Shown: positions 50,839 through 61,220 of the stretch, one piece after another | How the letters are laid out: each line of letters begins with the position of its first letter | How positions within the stretch are numbered: the stretch's first letter is position 1 | Assembly (NCBI RefSeq): GCF_040187885.1 | Contig: NZ_JBDPLH010000012.1 | Coordinates: 1-64,000 of the forward strand | Source of the DNA: Roseateles_E cavernae | Lineage (GTDB): Bacteria; Pseudomonadota; Gammaproteobacteria; Burkholderiales; Burkholderiaceae_C | Direction of reading: 5' to 3' | Length of the DNA stretch: 64,000 bases | Made by a program: the position numbers and the translations under genes | The notes under the pieces: model-generated | The model's input: the letters and a program-made list of their open reading frames with translations, nothing else | Database searches by the model: none | Told to the model about the DNA's origin: nothing

Positions 50839-52293
50839 ATGGACAGCCCCCCGCGCAAGGTCATTCCTCTGGTGGCGGCCGACGATGCCGCCACCGAGAT
50901 GGTGTCGCTCTACCAGGCCCAGCAGAAGATCTACTCGCGTGCCGTCAGCGGCTGGTTCGCGACCTGGCGCTGGGTGCTGGTGTGGGCGACGCAGCTGCTG
51001 TTCTACGGCCTGCCCTGGCTGGACTGGGGCAGCCGCCAGGCGGTGCTGTTCGACCTGGAGACGCGGCGCTTCTACATCCTCGGCCTGGTGCTCTACCCGC
51101 AGGACTTCATCTACCTGACCGGGCTGCTGCTGATCTCGGCCTATGCGCTGTTCCTGTTCACCGCGGTGGCGGGGCGGCTGTGGTGCGGTTTCGCCTGCCC
51201 GCAGACGGTCTATACCGAGATCTTCATGTGGGTGGAGCAGAAGTTCGAGGGCGACCGCGCCAAGCGCATCAAGCTCGACGCCGCGCCCTGGGGCCCCGAG
51301 AAACTGCTGCGCAAGGGCGGCAAGCAGGCGGCCTGGATCGCCATCGGGCTGTGGACCGGCTTCACCTTTGTCGGCTACTTCACGCCGATCAAGGTGTTGA
51401 GCCAGGAGGTCATGAGCCTGGGCCTGGGCCCCTGGGAATGGTTCTGGATCCTGTTCTACGGCTTTGCGACCTACGGCAATGCCGGCTATATGCGCGAGCA
51501 GGTCTGCAAATACATGTGTCCTTATGCGCGCTTCCAGAGCGCGATGTTCGACAAGGACACGCTGATCATCAGCTACGACGCCGAGCGCGGCGAGCCGCGC
51601 GGCTCGCGCAGCAAGAAGGCCGATCCGACCGCGCTGGGCCTGGGCTCGTGCATCGACTGCACCCTGTGCGTGCAGGTCTGCCCGACCGGCATCGACATCC
51701 GCAAGGGCCTGCAGTACGAATGCATAGGCTGCGCCGCCTGCATCGATGTCTGCGACAGCGTGATGGACAAGATGAACTATCCGCGCGGCCTGATCCGCTA
51801 CGACACCGAGAACGGCCTGTCCCAGCATCTGAGCCGCGGCGAAAGGCTGCTGCGCATCTTCCGGCCGCGGGTGTTGATCTATGGCGCGGTGCTGCTGCTG
51901 ATCACCGCCGGCCTGTTCGCCAGCCTGGCGCTGCGCGCGCCCTTCAAGGTCGATGTGGTGCGTGATCGCGGCGCGCTGGCGCGCCTGGTCGACGACGGCT
52001 TCATCGAGAACGTCTACCGGCTGCAGATCATGAACACCACCGAGGCCGTGCAGCACTACCGCATCGCGGCCGAGGGCCTGCCCGGGCTGGCCACCGCGCA
52101 GCCGGTGCGGCTGGAGGTCGGGCCGGCCGAGGCCCGCTGGGTCTCGGTGGCCTTGCGGGTGCCGCCGCAGAGCGCGGCCCAGGCCGGCAGCGGCGCCCAT
52201 GAGATCCGTTTCGCGATCGAGCGCGAGGCCGGGACGGACGAGCAGTCCGCCTACGCCTTGAGCGAGAAGTCAACCTTTGTCGTGCCGCGCTGA
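50839..52293 (+). CDS. ccoG: cbb3 maturation ferredoxin-like protein CcoG
   Basis: A 484-residue membrane protein (RdxA/FixG). It has five membrane segments, including YLTGLLLISAYALFLFTAVAG. Two 4Fe-4S motifs follow (CIDCTLCVQVCP and CIGCAACIDVCD, about residues 272-307), then a C-terminal Ig-like periplasmic domain. CcoG is reported to reduce Cu(II) before it is handed to CcoI and the assembly line. It follows ccoP by 18 bases, in the usual cluster order. Confidence 0.95.
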   Translation: MDSPPRKVIPLVAADDAATEMVSLYQAQQKIYSRAVSGWFATWRWVLVWATQLLFYGLPWLDWGSRQAVLFDLETRRFYILGLVLYPQDFIYLTGLLLISAYALFLFTAVAGRLWCGFACPQTVYTEIFMWVEQKFEGDRAKRIKLDAAPWGPEKLLRKGGKQAAWIAIGLWTGFTFVGYFTPIKVLSQEVMSLGLGPWEWFWILFYGFATYGNAGYMREQVCKYMCPYARFQSAMFDKDTLIISYDAERGEPRGSRSKKADPTALGLGSCIDCTLCVQVCPTGIDIRKGLQYECIGCAACIDVCDSVMDKMNYPRGLIRYDTENGLSQHLSRGERLLRIFRPRVLIYGAVLLLITAGLFASLALRAPFKVDVVRDRGALARLVDDGFIENVYRLQIMNTTEAVQHYRIAAEGLPGLATAQPVRLEVGPAEARWVSVALRVPPQSAAQAGSGAHEIRFAIEREAGTDEQSAYALSEKSTFVVPR

Positions 52294-52320
52294 GCGTGGC
52301 GGCGTCCCGCAGGAGCAAAT

Positions 52321-52572
52321 ATGAGTGAACCGCAAGCAAGCAGCGCGCCGAACCGACCCTGGTGGCGCGAATCGATGATGTGGCTGGTGATCGGCGGCCC
52401 CAGCGTGGTGGTGGTCGCCTCCTTTGTGACGCTGGCGCTGGCGATCACCCACCCGGACCCGGTGATCGAGGTGGTGCCGGCCCAGGCCAGCGCCGGCAGC
52501 GATGCGGCGCCGAGTTCGGCGCAGACCCCGGCGATGAAGGCCCGCAACCATGCGGCCACCGGGGGACGCTGA
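52321..52572 (+). CDS. ccoH: Short FixH/CcoH-like membrane protein
   Basis: An 83-residue protein with one membrane helix (MMWLVIGGPSVVVVASFVTLALAI, about residues 19-42) and the tail HPDPVIEVVPA. Position after ccoG and the N-terminal region resemble FixH/CcoH, an assembly factor that binds CcoN. Typical CcoH is about 150 residues, so the periplasmic domain is missing here. Such short forms appear in Burkholderiales, but the call is moderate. AGGAG lies 7 bases before the ATG, and the stop overlaps the next start. Confidence 0.7.
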   Translation: MSEPQASSAPNRPWWRESMMWLVIGGPSVVVVASFVTLALAITHPDPVIEVVPAQASAGSDAAPSSAQTPAMKARNHAATGGR

Positions 52573-52814
52573 TGGACGAGCCATCACGGCGCTCGCGCCT
52601 GGTCATGGCCATTCTGTGGCCCTCGTTCCTGATGGCGGGGGTGCTGGAGGTGCTGGTCTTCAGCCTGCTTGATCCGGCCGCGCTGGCCGAGGCCAGCGCA
52701 CTGTCCAGCACCAGCATCTACACGCTGGGCTTTCTGGGCTTCTGGATCGTGACCGGGCTGAGCTCGGCGTTGAGCCTGTGGCTGGCCGGCTTGCCGCCGG
52801 CTTCTTCGCGCTGA
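52572..52814 (+). CDS. Small two-helix membrane protein of the cco cluster
   Basis: An 80-residue protein with two predicted membrane helices (VMAILWPSFLMAGVLEVLVFSL and YTLGFLGFWIVTGLSSALSLWLAG) and a Glu in the first. Its ATG overlaps the stop of the FixH-like gene (TGATG), so they are coupled. It is convergent with fnr, with the stops one base apart. I do not recognise a named family. Context suggests a role in cbb3 oxidase assembly or stability. Confidence 0.7.
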   Translation: MDEPSRRSRLVMAILWPSFLMAGVLEVLVFSLLDPAALAEASALSSTSIYTLGFLGFWIVTGLSSALSLWLAGLPPASSR

Positions 52815-52815
52815 A

Positions 52816-53550
52816 TCAGCAGTTGCTGCTGTTCACCAGGCGCTGCAGGCCGGCCTGGTCGAGGATCTGGATCTGGCGCTGCTTGACGTCCAGCAGGCCC
52901 TCTTCCTGGAACTTGGAGAAGGTGCGCGACACGGTCTCCAGCTTCAGGCCCAGATAGCTGCCGATTTCCTCGCGCGTCATGCGCAGCACCAGGCTGGAGG
53001 CCGAGAAGCCGCGCGCCTGCAGGCGCTGGGTCAGGTTCAGCAGAAAGGCGGCCAGGCGCTCCTCGGCCCGCATGCTGCCCAGCAGCAGCATCACGCCATG
53101 GTCGCGCACGATCTCGCGGCTCATGATCTTGTGGAACTGGTGCTGCAGATCGGTGAATTCGCGCGACAGCTCCTCGAGCTGCTCATAGGGGATCACGCAG
53201 ACCTGGGAGTCTTCCAGCGCCACCGCATCGCAGCTGTGGCGGTCATTGCTGATGCCGTCCAGCCCCAGCAGCTCGCCGGCCATCTGGAAGCCGGTGACCT
53301 GGTCGCGGCCGTCCTCGGACGACACGCAGGTCTTGAAGAAGCCGGTGCGCACCGCATAGAGCGACTGGAAGGCATCGCCGGTGCGGAACAAGGTGTCGCC
53401 GCGCGCGACCTGACGGCGCGTCGCCACCAGGCTGTCGAGCTGCTCCAGATCGGGCTTGGACAGGCCCACCGGCAGGCACAGCTCGCGCAGATTGCAGCTG
53501 GAGCAGGCGACCTTGAAGGGCTCGATCTTGATGGCGGGTGCGGTGCTCAT
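52816..53550 (-). CDS. fnr: FNR/ANR-type oxygen-sensing transcription regulator
   Basis: A 244-residue Crp-family regulator. The oxygen-sensing 4Fe-4S cluster ligands C16, C19 and C25 (ACSSCNLRELC) and a fourth, C118 (QVCVIPYE), are all present. The helix-turn-helix near residue 195 contains ETVSR, the Glu-x-x-Ser-Arg code for TTGAT half-sites. I favour the ATG at 53550 (MSTAPAIKIEPFK). An ATG at 53559 adds three residues. CATAAT ends 7 bases before the chosen start. FNR boxes before ccoN and hemN make these likely targets. Confidence 0.94.
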   Translation of the reverse strand: MSTAPAIKIEPFKVACSSCNLRELCLPVGLSKPDLEQLDSLVATRRQVARGDTLFRTGDAFQSLYAVRTGFFKTCVSSEDGRDQVTGFQMAGELLGLDGISNDRHSCDAVALEDSQVCVIPYEQLEELSREFTDLQHQFHKIMSREIVRDHGVMLLLGSMRAEERLAAFLLNLTQRLQARGFSASSLVLRMTREEIGSYLGLKLETVSRTFSKFQEEGLLDVKQRQIQILDQAGLQRLVNSSNC

Positions 53551-53681
53551 GCCGCGCATTATGGTCTGTCCGGGGCCGCCGCCTTCCGTGCCAGTGTCCG
53601 GCTTGGGCGAAGAGTGGAGGGGTGTCAGCATGATGTTCCTCAAGGTTGCCGTGATTGTTGTCGGGGCCATACGCAGCAAGC

Positions 53682-53695
53682 TTGATGCAGGTCAA
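53682..53695 (+). promoter_or_regulatory. FNR box upstream of hemN
   Basis: TTGATGCAGGTCAA matches TTGAT-N4-ATCAA with one change. Its centre lies exactly 41.5 bases before the A of the hemN ATG. A degenerate -10 (CACAGT, 53717-53722) sits 7 bases before ATG. An FNR class II promoter giving a leaderless hemN mRNA is implied. Confidence 0.7.
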
Positions 53696-53729
53696 TTGCC
53701 CGCCAGCTAGGCTTGGCACAGTGGCGGAC

Positions 53730-55139
53730 ATGCCAAACAGCACCACCGCCACAGCTCTCGGAATCAGCGAAGAACTGCTGCGTCGCTACGACGTGGCCGG
53801 CCCGCGCTACACCTCCTACCCGACCGCCGACCGTTTCGTCGAGGCCTTCACGGTGGCCCAGTACGAACAGGCGTTGGCCCAGCGCGCCAGCGGCTCGCTG
53901 GTCGGCGGCGGCACGCCGCTGTCGGTCTATGTGCATGTGCCGTTCTGCGAATCGGTCTGCTACTACTGCGCCTGCAACAAGGTCATCACCCGCCACCATG
54001 AGCGCGCCGGCGAGTATCTGCAGGCCCTGAACACCGAGATGGACCTGACACTGGCCCATCTGGGCCGTGCACAGACCGTGTCGCAGCTGCATCTGGGGGG
54101 CGGCTCGCCGACCTTTCTGAGCGATGCCGAGCTGAGCCAGCTGATGCTGGACCTGCGCAGCCGCTTCAAGCTGGCGGCCGGCGCCGAGATCTCGATCGAA
54201 GTCGACCCGCGCACCGTCACCGAGCAGCGCCTGACGCATCTGCGCAGCCTGGGCTTCAACCGGCTGAGCTTCGGCGTGCAGGACTTCGATGCCGAGGTGC
54301 AGAAGGCGGTGCACCGCATCCAGAGCTTTGACAGCGTGGCCAGCCTGATGAGCCAGGCCCGCGCGCTGGGCTTCGAGTCGACCAATGTCGACCTGATCTA
54401 CGGCCTGCCGCTGCAGACCCCCGAGTCTTTTGCCCGCACCGTCGCCCAGGTCGCGGCGCTGCGGCCCGACCGCATCGCGCTCTACGGCTATGCCCATCTG
54501 CCGCAGCGCTTCAAGCCGCAGCGCCGCATCGACATCACCCAGTTGCCGCCGGCCGCCGACAAGCTGCACATGCTCTCGGGGGCGATCAGCGGTTTCATTG
54601 CCCAGGGCTACAGCTATATCGGCATGGATCATTTCGCCTTGCCGACCGACTCGCTGGCGGTGGCCAAGCGCCAGGGGCGCCTGCACCGCAATTTCCAGGG
54701 CTACAGCACCCAGGCCGACTGCGACCTGATCGGGCTGGGCGTCTCGGCCATCGGCCGGGTCGGTGCCACCTACAGCCAGAACGCCAAGACCTTGCCCGAG
54801 TACTACGACGCGCTGCGCCAGGGCCAGTTGCCGGTGGTGCGCGGCCTGGCGCTGACGCGCGACGACCTGCTGCGCCGCGCGATGATCATGGCGCTGATGT
54901 GCCAGGGCCGGGTCGAATTCGAGTCGATCGAGCTGGCCCATCTGATCAAGGTGGGCGAGTACTTCCGGCCCGAGCTGGAGCGGCTGGCTCCGCTGCAGCA
55001 GGCCGGCATGGTCACGATCACGCCGGACGCGATCGAGGTGACGGCGCTGGGCTGGTACTTCGTGCGGGCCGTCGCGATGGTGTTCGACCGTTATCTGCAG
55101 GCCGATCGCACAAGAGAGCGCTTTTCTAAGATCATCTGA
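53730..55139 (+). CDS. hemN: Oxygen-independent coproporphyrinogen III dehydrogenase
   Basis: A 469-residue radical-SAM enzyme making protoporphyrinogen IX without oxygen. The cluster motif CESVCYYCACNK lies near residues 73-84, with GGGSPTFL and EVDPRTVT typical of HemN rather than HemW. The ATG at 53730 (MPNSTTATALG) has no ribosome binding site. An upstream in-frame ATG at 53655 precedes the FNR box and is rejected. Heme supply under low oxygen fits the adjacent cbb3 oxidase and fnr genes. Confidence 0.94.
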   Translation: MPNSTTATALGISEELLRRYDVAGPRYTSYPTADRFVEAFTVAQYEQALAQRASGSLVGGGTPLSVYVHVPFCESVCYYCACNKVITRHHERAGEYLQALNTEMDLTLAHLGRAQTVSQLHLGGGSPTFLSDAELSQLMLDLRSRFKLAAGAEISIEVDPRTVTEQRLTHLRSLGFNRLSFGVQDFDAEVQKAVHRIQSFDSVASLMSQARALGFESTNVDLIYGLPLQTPESFARTVAQVAALRPDRIALYGYAHLPQRFKPQRRIDITQLPPAADKLHMLSGAISGFIAQGYSYIGMDHFALPTDSLAVAKRQGRLHRNFQGYSTQADCDLIGLGVSAIGRVGATYSQNAKTLPEYYDALRQGQLPVVRGLALTRDDLLRRAMIMALMCQGRVEFESIELAHLIKVGEYFRPELERLAPLQQAGMVTITPDAIEVTALGWYFVRAVAMVFDRYLQADRTRERFSKII

Positions 55140-55141
55140 GC

Positions 55142-55846
55142 ATGGATGCAGCTCTTGCCGGCTCGGCCCTGCTGATGGGCCTGGCCGGTTCCCCCCATTG
55201 CCTGGCGATGTGCGGCGCGGCCTGCGCCGGCCTGAGCGGCGGCGCGCCGCGCGCGATGGCCTCGTTCCAGCTCGGGCGCTGGCTCAGCTACGCCGCCGGC
55301 GGTGCGCTGGCGGCCGCCAGCGTCGGCTGGGCCGCGCAGCTGGGCCAGGCCACCGCGGTGCTGCGGCCGCTGTGGCTGATGGTGCATATGGCGGCGCTGG
55401 GCCTGGGGCTTTATCTGCTGTGGCGCGGGCGCCAGCCGGCCTGGCTGGAGAACCTCGGCCAGCGGGTCTCGCGCGAAACCAGCGTGTCGCTGGCGGGGCT
55501 GCGGCCCGGTCAGGCGGTGCTGGGAGGGGCCCGGCCCACCCGCGCGCTGCTGGGCGGCCTGGCCTGGCTGGCCTGGCCCTGCGGCCTGCTGCAGTCGGCC
55601 CTGGTGGTGGCGGCGCTGGCCTCGGGGCCGGCGCAGGGGGCGCTGGTGATGACGGCGTTCGCCGCCGGCTCCGGCCTGGGTCTGGTGCTCGGGCCGGCGT
55701 TGCTGCGCCGCCTGTTCGGGGTCGGGGAGGGCGGCCTGGTCTGGGCGATCCGGCTGGCCGGGCTGGGTCTGGCGGCGGCCTCGGTTTTCGCGCTGGGCCA
55801 TGGGGTCTGGGTGCAGATCGCCGACTGGTGTGGTCGCGCTTTTTGA
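55142..55846 (+). CDS. TauE/SafE-family (DsbD-like) membrane protein
   Basis: A 234-residue protein with about six membrane segments. The conserved Cys-containing opening GLAGSPHCLAMCGAACAGLSGG is near residues 14-35, and a second signature GLAWLAWPCGLLQSALVVAAL is near 140. The paired Cys/Pro motifs resemble the CcdA/DsbD transmembrane fold, and members of this family commonly sit next to cco genes. A role in copper handling or cytochrome c maturation is plausible. It starts 2 bases after hemN, so it is co-translated. Confidence 0.8.
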   Translation: MDAALAGSALLMGLAGSPHCLAMCGAACAGLSGGAPRAMASFQLGRWLSYAAGGALAAASVGWAAQLGQATAVLRPLWLMVHMAALGLGLYLLWRGRQPAWLENLGQRVSRETSVSLAGLRPGQAVLGGARPTRALLGGLAWLAWPCGLLQSALVVAALASGPAQGALVMTAFAAGSGLGLVLGPALLRRLFGVGEGGLVWAIRLAGLGLAAASVFALGHGVWVQIADWCGRAF

Positions 55847-55893
55847 GTCCAACACTTATATAAGACTTGAGCCCTTCGCCGGACTTGCCGGCA

Positions 55894-55899
55894 TAGAAT
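55894..55899 (+). promoter_or_regulatory. -10 box for icd
   Basis: TAGAAT followed by CGGCGCC, 50 bases before the icd ATG. No clear -35 hexamer. Confidence 0.4.
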
Positions 55900-55949
55900 C
55901 GGCGCCTCAGTCGTTTCACCCCTTGCGCTTTGCGCGGAGCAGACCACAC

Positions 55950-57203
55950 ATGTATCAACACATCAAGGTGCCCGAGGGCGGGCAGAAGATCACCGTCAAC
56001 GCCGACTTCTCCCTGAATGTGCCCGATCAGCCCATCATTCCCTTCATCGAGGGCGATGGCACCGGTTTCGACATCACACCGGTGATGATCAAGGTGGTCG
56101 ATGCGGCGGTGGCCAAGGCCTACGGCGGCCAGAAGAAGATCCACTGGATGGAGATCTATGCCGGCGAGAAGGCCACCCAGGTCTACGGCCCCGATGTCTG
56201 GCTGCCGGCCGAGACGCTGGAGGTGCTGCGCGAGTATGTGGTCTCGATCAAGGGGCCGCTGACCACGCCGGTCGGCGGCGGCATCCGTTCGCTGAACGTC
56301 GCGCTGCGCCAGGAACTGGACCTGTATGTCTGCCTGCGTCCGGTGCAGTATTTCAAGGGCGTGCCCTCGCCGCTGAAGGAGCCCGAGAAGACCCATATGG
56401 TGATCTTCCGCGAGAACTCGGAAGACATTTACGCCGGCATCGAGTACGAGGCCGAGAGCGACAAGGCCAGGAAGCTGATCAAGTTCCTGCAGGAGGAGAT
56501 GGGCGTCAAGAAGATCCGCTTCCCCGATACCTCGGGCATCGGCATCAAGCCGGTTTCGCGTGAAGGCACCGAGCGCCTGGTGCGCAAGGCCATCCAGTAC
56601 GCGATCGACAACGACAAGCCCAGCGTCACCATCGTGCACAAGGGCAATATCATGAAGTACACCGAGGGTGGCTTCCGTGACTGGGCCTACAGCCTGGCGC
56701 AAAAGGAATTCGGCGCCGAGCTGATCGACGGCGGCCCCTGGTGCAAGTTCAAGAGCCCGAAGAGCGGCAAGGACATCACGATCAAGGATTCGATCGCCGA
56801 CGCCTTCCTGCAGCAGATCCTGCTGCGTCCGGCCGAGTACTCGGTGGTCGCGACGCTGAACCTCAACGGCGACTACATCTCCGATGCGCTGGCCGCCCAG
56901 GTCGGCGGTATCGGCATCGCGCCCGGCGCCAATATGTCGGACTCGGTGGCCTGCTTCGAAGCCACCCATGGCACCGCGCCGAAGTATGCCGGCAAGGACT
57001 ATGTCAACCCGGGCAGCGAAATCCTGTCGGCCGAGATGATGCTGCGCCATATGGGCTGGACGGCCGCCGCCGACCTGATCATCAGCTCGCTGGAAAAGGC
57101 CATCGCCAGCAAAAAGGTCACCTATGACTTCGCCCGCCTGATGGACGGCGCGACCCAGGTCTCCTGCTCCGGTTTCGGCCAGGTCATGATCGACCAGATG
57201 TAG
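55950..57203 (+). CDS. icd: Isocitrate dehydrogenase, NADP-dependent, dimeric type
   Basis: A 417-residue enzyme of the E. coli Icd type. The substrate and phosphorylation loop TPVGGGIRSLNVALRQ contains the serine modified by AceK in enterics. IFRENSEDIYAGIE, the C-terminal NADP-binding HGTAPKYAG and the end QVMIDQM are all family features. I start at the ATG at 55950 (MYQHIKVPEGGQ). This is the second isocitrate dehydrogenase in the window, unrelated in length to the 745-residue monomeric one at 19.4 kb. It follows a perfect 3' hairpin pattern with no partner genes. Confidence 0.95.
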   Translation: MYQHIKVPEGGQKITVNADFSLNVPDQPIIPFIEGDGTGFDITPVMIKVVDAAVAKAYGGQKKIHWMEIYAGEKATQVYGPDVWLPAETLEVLREYVVSIKGPLTTPVGGGIRSLNVALRQELDLYVCLRPVQYFKGVPSPLKEPEKTHMVIFRENSEDIYAGIEYEAESDKARKLIKFLQEEMGVKKIRFPDTSGIGIKPVSREGTERLVRKAIQYAIDNDKPSVTIVHKGNIMKYTEGGFRDWAYSLAQKEFGAELIDGGPWCKFKSPKSGKDITIKDSIADAFLQQILLRPAEYSVVATLNLNGDYISDALAAQVGGIGIAPGANMSDSVACFEATHGTAPKYAGKDYVNPGSEILSAEMMLRHMGWTAAADLIISSLEKAIASKKVTYDFARLMDGATQVSCSGFGQVMIDQM

Positions 57204-57211
57204 AACTTCCC

Positions 57212-57230
57212 ATCCGGCAGGGTGCCGGAT
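57212..57230. terminator. Hairpin after icd
   Basis: ATCCGGCA (57212-57219) and TGCCGGAT (57223-57230) form a perfect 8-bp stem with a GGG loop between convergent genes. No T-tract. Confidence 0.55.
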
Positions 57231-57247
57231 CTGAGCTGCGTGCCGCC

Positions 57248-57496
57248 TCAGGCGGCGCGCAGCGCCTCGCTTTCCTGCATCAGCTCGGCCTCGTCCAGCG
57301 GGCGGATGTTCTGTGCCAGTTGCCCCTTGGGGCCTTGCACCAGATCAAAGCTGACCCGGCCACCCTGGCGCAGCGTACGAAAGCCTTCCATCTGGATGGC
57401 CGAAAAATGGGCGAATACATCCTCGCCGCCCGCCTCCGGTTCAAGAAAGCCGAAGCCCTTGGCGTCGTTGAACCATTTCACCGTTCCTACTGCCAT
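57248..57496 (-). CDS. Cold-shock domain protein
   Basis: An 82-residue CSD protein: VGTVKWFNDAKGFGFLEP (RNP1-like KGFGF) and DVFAHFSAIQMEGFRTL (RNP2-like VFAHF), then a non-classical tail (LAQNIRPLDEAELMQESEAL). The tail makes it longer than CspA and nearer to CspD in length, although it is not a clear CspD. It probably binds single-stranded nucleic acid. The location just upstream of clpS-clpA is also typical of cspD in other proteobacteria. The ATG at 57496 is preceded by GGAGACGG. Confidence 0.88.
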   Translation of the reverse strand: MAVGTVKWFNDAKGFGFLEPEAGGEDVFAHFSAIQMEGFRTLRQGGRVSFDLVQGPKGQLAQNIRPLDEAELMQESEALRAA

Positions 57497-57705
57497 AACC
57501 GTCTCCACCCCACTGGTTTTTGTACCGGCGGGATTCTCAAAGCGCGGTCCACCGGCTGTCAATTCAGGGCCTGCCCGGGGGGTAGTTGTACGGATGGGTG
57601 GGTTCGGGCGTTGAAAAGGCGCGCAGCTCGCCCCCATATCCCGCAGTGCTTGTGGAATGCTTGACGGAAGATCCCCTTGCAGCGGCGCGCTCCGGCCCCA
57701 CTCTA

Positions 57706-57711
57706 TAGAAT
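57706..57711 (+). promoter_or_regulatory. -10-like box directly before clpS
   Basis: TAGAAT followed by CAGCCC and then ATG (6 bases). No ribosome binding site is present, so the clpS mRNA is probably leaderless. Confidence 0.4.
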
Positions 57712-57717
57712 CAGCCC

Positions 57718-58082
57718 ATGCCCGATCTACCCAACAAGCCCCCCGAACCGCCGGTGAAAACCCCGGGCGTCGGGCCCGGCCGCGACGATGCGGACGGCAC
57801 CACCACGCTGGAACGGGTGGCGCAGAAAACCGAGCCGCCGCGCCTGTACCAGGTGCTGCTGCTCAATGATGATTTCACGCCCATGGAGTTTGTCGTCATG
57901 GTGCTACAAGAGTTTTTTCGCCATGACTTGGATACTGCAACCCAAATCATGCTGAAAATCCACCATGAGGGCCGGGGCGTTTGCGGTGTGTTCACCAAGG
58001 ACGTGGCGGCCACCAAGGTTGAGTTGGTGCTGGCCGCCGCAAGGCGAGCCGGCCATCCCCTGCAGTGCATTATGGAGGCCGC

Positions 58083-58086
<4 letters not shown>
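57718..58086 (+). CDS. clpS: ClpA adaptor ClpS
   Basis: A 122-residue adaptor that delivers N-end-rule substrates to ClpAP. The core LYQVLLLNDDFTPMEFVV and the later VAATKVELVLAAARRAGHPLQ are standard. Residues lining the N-degron pocket (ND, M and the H in RHDLDTA) are present. Its TGA overlaps the clpA ATG, the classical arrangement. The N-terminal 40 residues are Pro-rich and long. Confidence 0.95.
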
Positions 58087-60407
<2,321 letters not shown>

Positions 60408-60412
60408 TCGAC

Positions 60413-60436
60413 AAAGGCCCCTCGGGGCCTTTTTTT
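60413..60436 (+). terminator. Terminator of clpA
   Basis: AAAGGCCC (60413-60420) and GGGCCTTT (60425-60432) form a perfect stem around CTCG, with a seven-T run. Confidence 0.88.
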
Positions 60437-61220
60437 ACGGGGCCAGGTCTTGCCTAAAGTAGCCGGCCAGTAGTTCGTACAGCGCCGGCTGCTCCCACTT
60501 CAGTTCGGCCGGGGCGACAAAGAAGGCCTCGGCCGCAACCGCGAAGAACTCCTCCAGGCTCTCGGCGCCATAGGGATCGATCAGGGTCGGCGCCCCGGCG
60601 TCGACCTGCTCGCAGAACCCTTGCCACTCGGCCTCGATCACATCCAGCCAGCGTTCGCGCTCGGCCGCCGAGCCCAGCGGCGGCACGCCGTCGGCGAGGC
60701 CGTCGCCCATGTCCAGCACATGGGCGAACTCGTGGATGACGACGTTGTAGATGCTGTCCGGCTCGGCCGAGGCGGGGTCGCCGCTGTCGACCTCGCTCCA
60801 GGCCAGCATCAAGGGGCCGCCCTCCATCGCCTCGCCGGCCAGCACCTCCTCATAGCGGTGGACCACGCCGTCCTCGTCGATGAATTCGCGCTGCGCGACC
60901 ACCTCGCCCGCATGCATCACGATGCCAACAAAGCCGTCATAGGCCGCCAGGCCCAGGCGCAGCACCGGCAGGCAGGCCTGGGCCGCGACGGCCAGTGCGA
61001 CCTCATCGGTGACCTCGAAACCGTCGACGCCGTGGAATTCCTTGGCGGACAGAAACAGCGAACACAGGCGCCGCAGCTCGGCCAGTTCCTCGCTGGAACG
61101 GGCGGCGATGAAGGGGTAGCGCAGCAGCGTCAAGCGCCACAGCGGCTCGGGGATGGCGTAGTCGCGCAGCGTTTGCGCCTCCCGCCTGGCCTGCCAGGCC
61201 GACCACAGGCGCCCCAGCAT
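60435..61220 (-). CDS. mtfA: MtfA/M90-family zinc metallopeptidase
   Basis: A 261-residue protein of the M90 family (Mlc titration factor A). The zinc motif is HEFAHVLDMGDG, and a downstream Glu in LEEFFAVAAEAFF is the third ligand candidate. E. coli MtfA binds the glucose repressor Mlc and has aminopeptidase activity. Mlc is not in this window. I start at the ATG at 61220, which overlaps the lpxH stop in ATGA. The gene ends inside the T-run of the opposing clpA terminator. Confidence 0.88.
   Translation of the reverse strand: MLGRLWSAWQARREAQTLRDYAIPEPLWRLTLLRYPFIAARSSEELAELRRLCSLFLSAKEFHGVDGFEVTDEVALAVAAQACLPVLRLGLAAYDGFVGIVMHAGEVVAQREFIDEDGVVHRYEEVLAGEAMEGGPLMLAWSEVDSGDPASAEPDSIYNVVIHEFAHVLDMGDGLADGVPPLGSAAERERWLDVIEAEWQGFCEQVDAGAPTLIDPYGAESLEEFFAVAAEAFFVAPAELKWEQPALYELLAGYFRQDLAP

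Noticed and set aside
49756..52200. Antisense frame of about 810 codons opposite ccoP and ccoG
   Set aside because: Mirror of conserved cco genes, with no start context or domain.
53655..53729. Longer hemN reading frame
   Set aside because: The extension would be encoded over the FNR box and lies upstream of the predicted transcription start.
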